NCBI GenBank assembly: GCA_914767715.1
Contig: OU612069.1
Span: 8,060,001-8,124,000, forward strand
Direction of reading: 5' to 3'
From: Membranipora membranacea
Taxonomy: Eukaryota; Bryozoa; Gymnolaemata; Cheilostomatida; Membraniporidae
Length of the DNA stretch: 64,000 nucleotides
Each line of letters opens with the position of its first letter. Within the stretch, counting starts at the first letter, position 1. The notes under the pieces were generated by a model. The model saw nothing but the letters and a program-made list of their open reading frames with translations, had not been told where the DNA came from and did not search any database. The position numbers and the translations under genes were made by a program. Below are positions 13,059-25,433 of this stretch, in pieces.

Positions 13059-14395
13059 AACCTGGCTGCTAATTAAGCTGACTTGAAATTTACAAAAATA
13101 TACCAAGGGAGGGTATCACGCTTTTTTTTTGCTCGGATCAGAAAATAGATTTCGTTCCAACCTACCTCAAAAGGAGAAGCAACTCCTGCTCTCTCAAATC
13201 TGAAATCCGTTTTGTTTTGCGGGTCTCCCTTCTCCGTCAGCACCAACTTTAACAACGCCCACTTTCGCACTAAAAAAACATGCCAAACGGCAGCAGTAAA
13301 AAATTCAAAGTCTATCACAATCATATGAAACTCTGACCAGTTCGAGCCCTCAAACACCTTATTCAAATTCCAGAATATGGAGATTCTTAGATAACCTGGC
13401 TGCTAATTAAGCTGACTTGAAATTTACATAAGTATACCAAGGGAGGGTATCACGCTTTTTTTTCGCTCGGATCAGAAAATAGATTTCGATCCAACCTACC
13501 TCAAAAGGAGAAGCAACTCCTGCTCTCTCAAATCTGAAATCCGTTTTGTTTTGCGGGTGTCCCTTCTCCGTCAACACCAACTTTAACGACGCCCACTTTC
13601 GCACTAAAAAAACATGCCAAACGGCAGCAGTAAAAAATTCAAAGTCTATCACAATCATATGAAACTCTGACCAGTTCAAGCCCTCAAACACCTTTTTCAA
13701 AATCCAGAATATGGAGATTCTCAGATAACCTGGCTGCTAATTAAGCTGACTTGAAATTTACAAATATATACCAAGGGAGGGTATCACGCTTTTTTTTCGC
13801 TCGGATCAAAAAATAGATTTCGTTCCAACCTACCTCAAAAGGAGAAGCAACTCCTGCTCGTCTCAAATCTGAAATCCGTTTTGTTTTGCGGGTCTCCCTT
13901 CTCCGTCAGCACCAACTTTAACGACGCCCACTTTTGCACTAAAAAAACATGCCAAACGGCAGCAGTAAAAAATTCAAAGTCTATTACAATCATATGAAAC
14001 TCTGACCAGTTCAAGCCTTCAAACACCTTATTCAAAATCCAGAATATGGAGATTCTCAGATAACCTGGCTGCTAATTAAGCTGACTTGAAATTTACAAAA
14101 ATATACCAAGGGAGGGTATCACGCTTTTTTTTCGCTCGGATCAAAAAATAGATTTCGTTCCAACCTACCTCAAAAGGAGAAGCAACTCCTGCTCTCTCAA
14201 ATCTGAAATCCGTTTTGTTTTGCGGGTCTCCCTTCTCCGTCAGCACCAACTTTAACGACGCCCACTTTCGCACTAAAAAAACATGCCAAACGGCAGCAGT
14301 AAAAAATTCAAAGTCTATCACAATCATATGAAACTCTGACCAGTTCAAGCCCTCAAACACCTTATTCAAAATCCAGAATATGGAGATTCTCAGAT
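13059..14395. repeat. Extra abcd segment of the 12-mer (1337 bp)
   Basis: Four monomers of types a, b, c and d (13059, 13393, 13727, 14062) precede an identical-order abcd that begins the full 12-mer at 14396. The offset is exactly 1337 bp. Private differences such as attcttag near 13387 and tcaacacc near 13573 distinguish it. It is a tandem duplication of a four-monomer part of the higher-order repeat. Confidence 0.88.
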
Positions 14396-17300
14396 AACCT
14401 GGCTGCTAATTAAGCTGACTTGAAATTTACAAAAATATACCAAGGGAGGGTATCACGCTTTTTTTTTGCTCGGATCAGAAAATAGATTTCGTTCCAACCT
14501 ACCTCAAAAGGAGAAGCAACTCCTGCTCTCTCAAATCTGAAATCCGTTTTGTTTTGCGGGTCTCCCTTCTCCGTCAGCACCAACTTTAACAACGCCCACT
14601 TTCGCACTAAAAAAACATGCCAAACGGCAGCAGTAAAAAATTCAAAGTCTATCACAATCATATGAAACTCTGACCAGTTCGAGCCCTCAAACACCTTATT
14701 CAAATTCCAGAATATGGAGATTCTCAGATAACCTGGCTGCTAATTAAGCTGACTTGAAATTTACATAAGTATACCAAGGGAGGGTATCACGCTTTTTTTT
14801 CGCTCGGATCAGAAAATAGATTTCGATCCAACCTACCTCAAAAGGAGAAGCAACTCCTGCTCTCTCAAATCTGAAATCCGTTTTGTTTTGCGGGTGTCCC
14901 TTCTCCGTCAGCACCAACTTTAACGACGCCCACTTTCGCACTAAAAAAACATGCCAAACGGCAGCAGTAAAAAATTCAAAGTCTATCACAATCATATGAA
15001 ACTCTGACCAGTTCAAGCCCTCAAACACCTTTTTCAAAATCCAGAATATGGAGATTCTCAGATAACCTGGCTGCTAATTAAGCTGACTTGAAATTTACAA
15101 ATATATACCAAGGGAGGGTATCACGCTTTTTTTTCGCTCGGATCAAAAAATAGATTTCGTTCCAACCTACCTCAAAAGGAGAAGCAACTCCTGCTCGTCT
15201 CAAATCTGAAATCCGTTTTGTTTTGCGGGTCTCCCTTCTCCGTCAGCACCAACTTTAACGACGCCCACTTTTGCACTAAAAAAACATGCCAAACGGCAGC
15301 AGTAAAAAATTCAAAGTCTATTACAATCATATGAAACTCTGACCAGTTCAAGCCTTCAAACACCTTATTCAAAATCCAGAATATGGAGATTCTCAGATAA
15401 CCTGGCTGCTAATTAAGCTGACTTGAAATTTACAAAAATATACCAAGGGAGGGTATCACGCTTTTTTTTCGCTCGGATCAAAAAATAGATTTCGTTCCAA
15501 CCTACCTCAAAAGGAGAAGCAACTCCTGCTCTCTCAAATCTGAAATCCGTTTTGTTTTGCGGGTCTCCCTTCTCCGTCAGCACCAACTTTAACGACGCCC
15601 ACTTTCGCACTAAAAAAACATGCCAAACGGCAGCAGTAAAAAATTCAAAGTCTATCACAATCATATGAAACTCTGACCAGTTCAAGCCCTCAAACACCTT
15701 ATTCAAAATCCAGAATATGGAGATTCTCAGATAACCTGGCTGCTAATTAAGCTGACTTGAAATTTACAAAAATATACCAAGGGAGGGTATCACGCTTTTT
15801 TTTCGCTCAGATCAGAAAATAGATTTCGTTCCAACCTACCTCAAAAGGAGAAGCAACTCCTGCTCGTCTCAAATCTGAAATCCGTTTTGTTTTGCGGGTC
15901 TCCCTTCTCCGTCAGCACCAACTTTAAAGAGGCCCACTTTCGCACTAAAAAAACATGCCAAACGGCAGCAGTAAAAAATTCAAAGTCTATCACAATCATA
16001 TGAAACTCTGACCAGTTCAAGCCCTCAAACACCTTATTCAAAATCCAGAATATGGAGATTCTCAGATAACCTGGCTGCTAATTAAGCTGACTTGAAATTT
16101 ACAAAAATATACCAAGGGAGGGTATCACGCTTTTTTTTGGCTCGGATCAAAAAATAGATTTCGTTCCAACCTACCTCAAAAGCAAAAGCAACTCCTGCTC
16201 GTCTCAAATCTGAAATCCGTTTTGTTTTGCGGGTCTCCCTTCTCTGTCAGCACCAACTTTAACGACGCCCGCTTACGCACTAACAAAACATGCCAAACGG
16301 CAGCAGTAAAAAATTCGAAGTCTATTACAATCATATGAAACTCTGACCAGTTCAAGCCTTCAAACACCTTATTCAAAATCCAGAATATGGAGATTCTCAG
16401 ATAACCTGGCTGCTAATTAAGCTGACTTGAAATTTACAAAAATATACCAAGGGAGGGTATCACGCTTTTTTTTCGCTCGGATCAAAAAATAGATTTCGTT
16501 CCAACCTACCTCAAAAGGAGAAGCAACTGCTGCTCGTCTCAAATCTGAAATCCGTTTTGTTTTGCGGGTCTCCCTTCTCCGTCAGCACCAACTTTAACGA
16601 CGCCCACTTTCGCACTAAAAAAACATGCCATACGGCAGCAGTAAAAAATTCAAAGTCTATCACAATCATATGAAACTCTGACCAGTTCAAGCCCTCAAAC
16701 ACCTTATTCAAAATCCAGAATATGGAGATTCTCAGATAACCTGGCTGCTAATTAAGGTGACTTGAAATTTACAAAACATACCAAGGGAGGGTATCACGCT
16801 TTTTTTTCGCTCGGATCAAAAAATAGATTTCGTTCCAACCTACCTCAAAAGGAGAAGCAACTCCGGCTCGTCTCAAATCTGAAATCCGTTTTGTTTTGCG
16901 GATCTCCCTTCTCCGTCAGCACCAACTTTAACGACGCCCACTTTCGCACTAAAAAAACATGCCCAACGGCAGCAGTAAAAAATTCAAAGTCTATCACAAT
17001 CATATGAAACTCTGACCAGTTCAAGCCCTCAAACACCTTATTCAAAATCCAGAATATGGAGATTCTCAGATAACCTGCCTGCTAATTAAGCTGACTTGAA
17101 ATTTACAAAAATATACCAAGGGAGGGTATCACGCTTTTTTTTCTCTCGGATCAGAAAATAGATTTCGTTCCAACCTACCTCAAAAGGAGAAGCAACTCCT
17201 GCTCTCTCAAATCTGAAATCCGTTTTGTTTTGCGGGTCTCCCTTCTCCGTCAGCACCAACTTTAAAGACGCCCACTTTCGCACTAAAAAAACATGCCAAA

Positions 17301-18409
17301 CGGCAGCAGTAAAAAATTCAAAGTCTATCACAATCATATGAAACTCTGACCAGTTCAAGCCCTCAAACACCTTATTCAAAATCCAGAATATGGAGATTCT
17401 CAGATAACCTGGCTGCTAATTAAGCTGACTTGAAATTTACAAAAATATACCAAGGGAGGGTATCACGCTTTTTTTTGCTCGGATCAAAAAATAGATTTCG
17501 TTCCAACCTACCTCAAAAGCAGAAGCAACTCCTGCTCGTCTCAAATCTGAAATCCGTTTTGGTTTGCGGGTCTCCCTTCTCCGTCATCACCAACTTTAAC
17601 GACGCCCACTTTCGCACTAAAAAAACATGCCAAACGGCAGCAGTAAAAAATTCAAAGTCTATCACAATCATATGAAACTCTGACCAGTTCAAGCCCTCAA
17701 ACACCTTATTCAAAATCCAGAATATGGAGATTCTCAGATAACCTGGCTGCTAATTAAGCTGACTTGAAATTTACAAAAATATACCAAGGGAGGGTATCAC
17801 GCTTTTTTTTCGCTCGGATCAAAAAATAGATTTCGTTCCAACCTACCTCAAAAGGAGAAGCAACTCCTGCTCGTCTCAAATCTGAAATCCGTTTTGTTTT
17901 GCGGGTCTCCCTTCTCCGTCAGCACCAACTTTAACGACGCCCACTTTCGCACTAAAAAAACATGCCAAACGGCAGCAGTAAAAAATTCAAAGTCTATTAC
18001 AATCATATGAAACTCTGACCAGTTCAAGCCTTCAAACACCTTATTCAAAATCCAGAATATGGAGATTCTCAAATAACCTGGCTGCTAATTAAGCTGACTT
18101 GAAATTTACAAAAATATACCAAGGGAGGGTATCACGCTTTTTTTTCGCTCGGATCAAAAAATAGATTTCGTTCCAACCTACCTCAAAAGGAGAAGCAACT
18201 CCTGCTCGTCTCAAATCTGAAATCCGTTTTGTTTTGCGGGTCTCCCTTCTCCGTCAGCACCAACCTTAACAACGCCCACTTTCGCACTAAAAAAACATGC
18301 CAAACGGCAGCAGTAAAAAATTCAAAGTCTATCACAATCATATGAAACTCTGACCAGTTCGAGCCCTCAAACACCTTATTCAAAATCCAGAATATGGAGA
18401 TTCTCAGAT
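14396..18409. repeat. 12-monomer higher-order repeat abcdefghijkl, complete copy 1 (4014 bp)
   Basis: Twelve distinguishable monomers in order. a: ttttttttgctcgg, aacaacg, attcaaattcc. b: acataagtatacc, gatttcgatcc, gggtgtccc. c: acaaatatatacc, acttttgcac. d: ctctctc with ggatcaaaaaat. e: cgctcagatc, aaagaggcc. f: ttttggctcgg, gcaaaagc, cccgcttacgc. g: caactgctg, gccatacgg. h: acaaaacatacc, gcggatctcc, gcccaacgg. i: tttctctcgg, aaagacgcc. j: gcagaagc, ttttggtttgc, gtcatcacc. k: ctattacaatc, ctcaaataacc. l: aacaacg, cgagccc. Six types are 334 bp and six 335 bp, which gives 4014 bp, the observed length. Confidence 0.92.
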
Positions 18410-20082
18410 AACCTGGCTGCTAATTAAGCTGACTTGAAATTTACAAAAATATACCAAGGGAGGGTATCACGCTTTTTTTTTGCTCGGATCAGAAAATAGA
18501 TTTCGTTCCAACCTACCTCAAAAGGAGAAGCAACTCCTGCTCTCTCAAATCTGAAATCCGTTTTGTTTTGCGGGTCTCCCTTCTCCGTCAGCACCAACTT
18601 TAACAACGCCCACTTTCGCACTAAAAAAACATGCCAAACGGCAGCAGTAAAAAATTCAAAGTCTATCACAATCATATGAAACTCTGACCAGTTCGAGCCC
18701 TCAAACACCTTATTCAAATTCCAGAATATGGAGATTCTCAGATAACCTGGCTGCTAATTAAGCTGACTTGAAATTTACATAAGTATACCAAGGGAGGGTA
18801 TCACGCTTTTTTTTCGCTCGGATCAGAAAATAGATTTCGATCCAACCTACCTCAAAAGGAGAAGCAACTCCTGCTCTCTCAAATCTGAAATCCGTTTTGT
18901 TTTGCGGGTGTCCCTTCTCCGTCAGCACCAACTTTAACGACGCCCACTTTCGCACTAAAAAAACATGCCAAACGGCAGCAGTAAAAAATTCAAAGTCTAT
19001 CACAATCATATGAAACTCTGACCAGTTCAAGCCCTCAAACACCTTTTTCAAAATCCAGAATATGGAGATTCTCAGATAACCTGGCTGCTAATTAAGCTGA
19101 CTTGAAATTTACAAATATATACCAAGGGAGGGTATCACGCCTTTTTTTCGCTCGGATCAAAAAATAGATTTCGTTCCAACCTACCTCAAAAGGAGAAGCA
19201 ACTCCTGCTCGTCTCAAATCTGAAATCCGTTTTGTTTTGCGGGTCTCCCTTCTCCGTCAGCACCAACTTTAACGACGCCCACTTTTGCACTAAAAAAACA
19301 TGCCAAACGGCAGCAGTAAAAAATTCAAAGTCTATTACAATCATATGAAACTCTGACCAGTTCAAGCCTTCAAACACCTTATTCAAAATCCAGAATATGG
19401 AGATTCTCAGATAACCTGGCTGCTAATTAAGCTGACTTGAAATTTACAAAAATATACCAAGGGAGGGTATCACGCTTTTTTTTCGCTCAGATCAGAAAAT
19501 AGATTTCGTTCCAACCTACCTCAAAAGGAGAAGCAACTCCTGCTCGTCTCAAATCTGAAATCCGTTTTGTTTTGCGGGTCTCCCTTCTCCGTCAGCACCA
19601 ACTTTAAAGAGGCCCACTTTCGCACTAAAAAAACATGCCAAACGGCAGCAGTAAAAAATTCAAAGTCTATCACAATCATATGAAACTCTGACCAGTTCAA
19701 GCCCTCAAACACCTTATTCAAAATCCAGAATATGGAGATTCTCAGATAACCTGGCTGCTAATTAAGCTGACTTGAAATTTACAAAAATATACCAAGGGAG
19801 GGTATCACGCTTTTTTTTGGCTCGGATCAAAAAATAGATTTCGTTCCAACCTACCTCAAAAGCAAAAGCAACTCCTGCTCGTCTCAAATCTGAAATCCGT
19901 TTTGTTTTGCGGGTCTCCCTTCTCTGTCAGCACCAACTTTAACGACGCCCGCTTACGCACTAACAAAACATGCCAAACGGCAGCAGTAAAAAATTCGAAG
20001 TCTATTACAATCATATGAAACTCTGACCAGTTCAAGCCTTCAAACACCTTATTCAAAATCCAGAATATGGAGATTCTCAGAT

Positions 20083-20417
20083 AACCTGGCTGCTAATTAA
20101 GCTGACTTGAAATTTACAAAAATATACCAAGGGAGGGTATCACGCTTTTTTTTCGCTCGGATCAAAAAATAGATTTCGTTCCAACCTACCTCAAAAGGAG
20201 AAGCAACTCCTGCTCGTCTCAAATCTGAAATCCGTTTTGTTTTGCGGATCTCCCTTCTCCGTCAGCACCAACTTTAACGACGCCCACTTTCGCACTAAAA
20301 AAACATGCCCAACGGCAGCAGTAAAAAATTCAAAGTCTATCACAATCATATGAAACTCTGACCAGTTCAAGCCCTCAAACACCTTATTCAAAATCCAGAA
20401 TATGGAGATTCTCAGAT
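20083..20417. repeat. Chimeric monomer g/h
   Basis: The left end has the longer A tract (acaaaaatatacc) of type g; type h has acaaaacatacc there. The right part has gcggatctcc and gcccaacgg of type h. The type-g marker caactgctg is already absent at 20209. The switch therefore falls between about 20122 and 20208. The result is the loss of exactly one monomer relative to the f-g-h order at 26774-27777. Confidence 0.8.
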
Positions 20418-20751
20418 AACCTGGCTGCTAATTAAGCTGACTTGAAATTTACAAAAATATACCAAGGGAGGGTATCACGCTTTTTTTTCTCTCGGATCAG
20501 AAAATAGATTTCGTTCCAACCTACCTCAAAAGGAGAAGCAACTCCTGCTCTCTCAAATCTGAAATCCGTTTTGTTTTGCGGGTCTCCCTTCTCCGTCAGC
20601 ACCAACTTTAAAGACGCCCACTTTCGCACTAAAAAAACATGCCAAACGGCAGCAGTAAAAAATTCAAAGTCTATCACAATCATATGAAACTCTGACCAGT
20701 TCGAGCCCTCAAACACCTTATTCAAATTCCAGAATATGGAGATTCTCAGAT
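20418..20751. repeat. Chimeric monomer i/a
   Basis: The left two thirds are type i: tttctctcgg, ggatcagaaaat, and aaagacgcc with the marker a at 20612. The right end is type a: cgagccc with the marker g at 20703, then attcaaattcc. The switch lies between 20613 and 20702. It joins i directly to the right part of a, and type b follows as it normally would. Four monomer lengths (j, k, l and one equivalent) are lost. Confidence 0.87.
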
Positions 20752-21419
20752 AACCTGGCTGCTAATTAAGCTGACTTGAAATTTACATAAGTATACCAAG
20801 GGAGGGTATCACGCTTTTTTTTCGCTCGGATCAGAAAATAGATTTCGATCCAACCTACCTCAAAAGGAGAAGCAACTCCTGCTCTCTCAAATCTGAAATC
20901 CGTTTTGTTTTGCGGGTGTCCCTTCTCCGTCAGCACCAACTTTAACGACGCCCACTTTCGCACTAAAAAAACATGCCAAACGGCAGCAGTAAAAAATTCA
21001 AAGTCTATCACAATCATATGAAACTCTGACCAGTTCAAGCCCTCAAACACCTTTTTCAAAATCCAGAATATGGAGATTCTCAGATAACCTGGCTGCTAAT
21101 TAAGCTGACTTGAAATTTACAAATATATACCAAGGGAGGGTATCACGCTTTTTTTTCGCTCGGATCAAAAAATAGATTTCGTTCCAACCTACCTCAAAAG
21201 GAGAAGCAACTCCTGCTCTCTCAAATCTGAAATCCGTTTTGTTTTGCGGGTCTCCCTTCTCCGTCAGCACCAACTTTAACGACGCCCACTTTCGCACTAA
21301 AAAAACATGCCAAACGGCAGCAGTAAAAAATTCAAAGTCTATCACAATCATATGAAACTCTGACCAGTTCAAGCCCTCAAACACCTTATTCAAAATCCAG
21401 AATATGGAGATTCTCAGAT
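20752..21419. repeat. Type b followed by c/d chimera (668 bp)
   Basis: Type b at 20752 is followed at 21086 by a 334-bp monomer. Its left end is type c (acaaatatatacc, marker t at 21124) and the rest is type d (ctctctc with a 1-base deletion near 21216, cactttcgcac). The exchange falls between about 21125 and 21216 and removes one monomer. The next full abcdefghijkl then starts at 21420. Confidence 0.85.
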
Positions 21420-24400
21420 AACCTGGCTGCTAATTAAGCTGACTTGAAATTTACAAAAATATACCAAGGGAGGGTATCACGCTTTTTTTTTGCTCGGATC
21501 AGAAAATAGATTTCGTTCCAACCTACCTCAAAAGGAGAAGCAACTCCTGCTCTCTCAAATCTGAAATCCGTTTTGTTTTGCGGGTCTCCCTTCTCCGTCA
21601 GCACCAACTTTAACAACGCCCACTTTCGCACTAAAAAAACATGCCAAACGGCAGCAGTAAAAAATTCAAAGTCTATCACAATCATATGAAACTCTGACCA
21701 GTTCGAGCCCTCAAACACCTTATTCAAATTCCAGAATATGGAGATTCTCAGATAACCTGGCTGCTAATTAAGCTGACTTGAAATTTACATAAGTATACCA
21801 AGGGAGGGTATCACGCTTTTTTTTCGCTCGGATCAGAAAATAGATTTCGATCCAACCTACCTCAAAAGGAGAAGCAACTCCTGCTCTCTCAAATCTGAAA
21901 TCCGTTTTGTTTTGCGGGTGTCCCTTCTCCGTCAGCACCAACTTTAACGACACCCACTTTCGCACTAAAAAAACATGCCAAACGGCAGCAGTAAAAAATT
22001 CAAAGTCTATCACAATCATATGAAACTCTGACCAGTTCAAGCCCTCAAACACCTTTTTCAAAATCCAGAATATGGAGATTCTCAGATAACCTGGCTGCTA
22101 ATTAAGCTGACTTGAAATTTACAAATATATACCAAGGGAGGGTATCACGCTTTTTTTTCGCTCGGATCAAAAAATAGATTTCGTTCCAACCTACCTCAAA
22201 AGGAGAAGCAACTCCTGCTCGTCTCAAATCTGAAATCCGTTTTGTTTTGCGGGTCTCCCTTCTCCGTCAGCACCAACTTTAACGACGCCCACTTTTGCAC
22301 TAAAAAAACATGCCAAACGGCAGCAGTAAAAAATTCAAAGTCTATTACAATCATATGAAACTCTGACCAGTTCAAGCCTTCAAACACCTTATTCAAAATC
22401 CAGAATATGGAGATTCTCAGATAACCTGGCTGCTAATTAAGCTGACTTGAAATTTACAAAAATATACCAAGGGAGGGTATCACGCTTTTTTTTCGCTCGG
22501 ATCAAAAAATAGATTTCGTTCCAACCTACCTCAAAAGGAGAAGCAACTCCTGCTCTCTCAAATCTGAAATCCGTTTTGTTTTGCGGGTCTCCCTTCTCCG
22601 TCAGCACCAACTTTAACGACGCCCACTTTCGCACTAAAAAAACATGCCAAACGGCAGCAGTAAAAAATTCAAAGTCTATCACAATCATATGAAACTCTGA
22701 CCAGTTCAAGCCCTCAAACACCTTATTCAAAATCCAGAATATGGAGATTCTCAGATAACCTGGCTGCTAATTAAGCTGACTTGAAATTTACAAAAATATA
22801 CCAAGGGAGGGTATCACGCTTTTTTTTCGCTCAGATCAGAAAATAGATTTCGTTCCAACCTACCTCAAAAGGAGAAGCAACTCCTGCTCGTCTCAAATCT
22901 GAAATCCGTTTTGTTTTGCGGGTCTCCCTTCTCCGTCAGCACCAACTTTAAAGAGGCCCACTTTCGCACTAAAAAAACATGCCAAACGGCAGCAGTAAAA
23001 AATTCAAAGTCTATCACAATCATATGAAACTCTGACCAGTTCAAGCCCTCAAACACCTTATTCAAAATCCAGAATATGGAGATTCTCAGATAACCTGGCT
23101 GCTAATTAAGCTGACTTGAAATTTACAAAAATATACCAAGGGAGGGTATCACGCTTTTTTTTGGCTCGGATCAAAAAATAGATTTCGTTCCAACCTACCT
23201 CAAAAGCAAAAGCAACTCCTGCTCGTCTCAAATCTGAAATCCGTTTTGTTTTGCGGGTCTCCCTTCTCTGTCAGCACCAACTTTAACGACGCCCGCTTAC
23301 GCACTAACAAAACATGCCAAACGGCAGCAGTAAAAAATTCGAAGTCTATTACAATCATATGAAACTCTGACCAGTTCAAGCCTTCAAACACCTTATTCAA
23401 AATCCAGAATATGGAGATTCTCAGATAACCTGGCTGCTAATTAAGCTGACTTGAAATTTACAAAAATATACCAAGGGAGGGTATCACGCTTTTTTTTCGC
23501 TCGGATCAAAAAATAGATTTCGTTCCAACCTACCTCAAAAGGAGAAGCAACTGCTGCTCGTCTCAAATCTGAAATCCGTTTTGTTTTGCGGGTCTCCCTT
23601 CTCCGTCAGCACCAACTTTAACGACGCCCACTTTCGCACTAAAAAAACATGCCATACGGCAGCAGTAAAAAATTCAAAGTCTATCACAATCATATGAAAC
23701 TCTGACCAGTTCAAGCCCTCAAACACCTTATTCAAAATCCAGAATATGGAGATTCTCAGATAACCTGGCTGCTAATTAAGGTGACTTGAAATTTACAAAA
23801 CATACCAAGGGAGGGTATCACGCTTTTTTTTCGCTCGGATCAAAAAATAGATTTCGTTCCAACCTACCTCAAAAGGAGAAGCAACTCCGGCTCGTCTCAA
23901 ATCTGAAATCCGTTTTGTTTTGCGGATCTCCCTTCTCCGTCAGCACCAACTTTAACGACGCCCACTTTCGCACTAAAAAAACATGCCCAACGGCAGCAGT
24001 AAAAAATTCAAAGTCTATCACAATCATATGAAACTCTGACCAGTTCAAGCCCTCAAACACCTTATTCAAAATCCAGAATATGGAGATTCTCAGATAACCT
24101 GCCTGCTAATTAAGCTGACTTGAAATTTACAAAAATATACCAAGGGAGGGTATCACGCTTTTTTTTCTCTCGGATCAGAAAATAGATTTCGTTCCAACCT
24201 TCCTCAAAAGGAGAAGCAACTCCTGCTCTCTCAAATCTGAAATCCGTTTTGTTTTGCGGGTCTCCCTTCTCCGTCAGCACCAACTTTAAAGACGCCCACT
24301 TTCGCACTAAAAAAACATGCCAAACGGCAGCAGTAAAAAATTCAAAGTCTATCACAATCATATGAAACTCTGACCAGTTCAAGCCCTCAAACACCTTATT

Positions 24401-25433
24401 CAAAATCCAGAATATGGAGATTCTCAGATAACCTGGCTGCTAATTAAGCTGACTTGAAATTTACAAAAATATACCAAGGGAGGGTATCACGCTTTTTTTT
24501 GCTCGGATCAAAAAATAGATTTCGTTCCAACCTACCTCAAAAGCAGAAGCAACTCCTGCTCGTCTCAAATCTGAAATCCGTTTTGGTTTGCGGGTCTCCC
24601 TTCTCCGTCATCACCAACTTTAACGACGCCCACTTTCGCACTAAAAAAACATGCCAAACGGCAGCAGTAAAAAATTCAAAGTCTATCACAATCATATGAA
24701 ACTCTGACCAGTTCAAGCCCTCAAACACCTTTTTCAAAATCCAGAATATGGAGATTCTCAGATAACCTGGCTGCTAATTAAGCTGACTTGAAATTTACAA
24801 AAATATACCAAGGGAGGGTATCACGCTTTTTTTTCGCTCGGATCAAAAAATAGATTTCGTTCCAACCTACCTCAAAAGGAGAAGCAACTCCTGCTCGTCT
24901 CAAATCTGAAATCCGTTTTGTTTTGCGGGTCTCCCTTCTCCGTCAGCACCAACTTTAACGACGCCCACTTTCGCACTAAAAAAACATGCCATACGGCAGC
25001 AGTAAAAAATTCAAAGTCTATTACAATCATATGAAACTCTGACCAGTTCAAGCCTTCAAACACCTTATTCAAAATCCAGAATATGGAGATTCTCAAATAA
25101 CCTGGCTGCTAATTAAGCTGACTTGAAATTTACAAAAATATACCAAGGGAGGGTATCACGCTTTTTTTTCGCTCGGATCAAAAAATAGATTTCGTTCCAA
25201 CCTACCTCAAAAGGAGAAGCAACTCCTGCTCGTCTCAAATCTGAAATCCGTTTTGTTTTGCGGGTCTCCCTTCTCCGTCAGCACCAACTTTAACAACGCC
25301 CACTTTCGCACTAAAAAAACATGCCAAACGGCAGCAGTAAAAAATTCAAAGTCTATCACAATCATATGAAACTCTGACCAGTTCGAGCCCTCAAACACCT
25401 TATTCAAAATCCAGAATATGGAGATTCTCAGAT
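21420..25433. repeat. 12-monomer higher-order repeat abcdefghijkl, complete copy 2 (4014 bp)
   Basis: Same order and same length as 14396-18409, at an offset of 7024 bp. The few differences I noticed by eye include gacaccc near 21951, a t for a near 24201 in monomer i, cctttttc instead of ccttattc at the end of j, and gccatacgg in k. The 7024-bp offset continues into the following abcef segment. The larger unit that was duplicated therefore spans a full 12-mer plus at least five further monomers. Confidence 0.92.

Larger units (their letters stand above)
18410..20751. repeat. Deletion derivative of the 12-mer: a b c e f, g/h chimera, i/a chimera
   Basis: Seven monomers. Type d is missing between c (19078) and e (19413). 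Types g and h are fused into one monomer at 20083. Type i is fused to a at 20418, which removes j, k, l and the left part of a. The derivative is therefore the product of at least three separate losses. The abcef part is repeated at 25434-27108, so the loss of d came before the 7.0-kb duplication that spread it. Confidence 0.88.
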
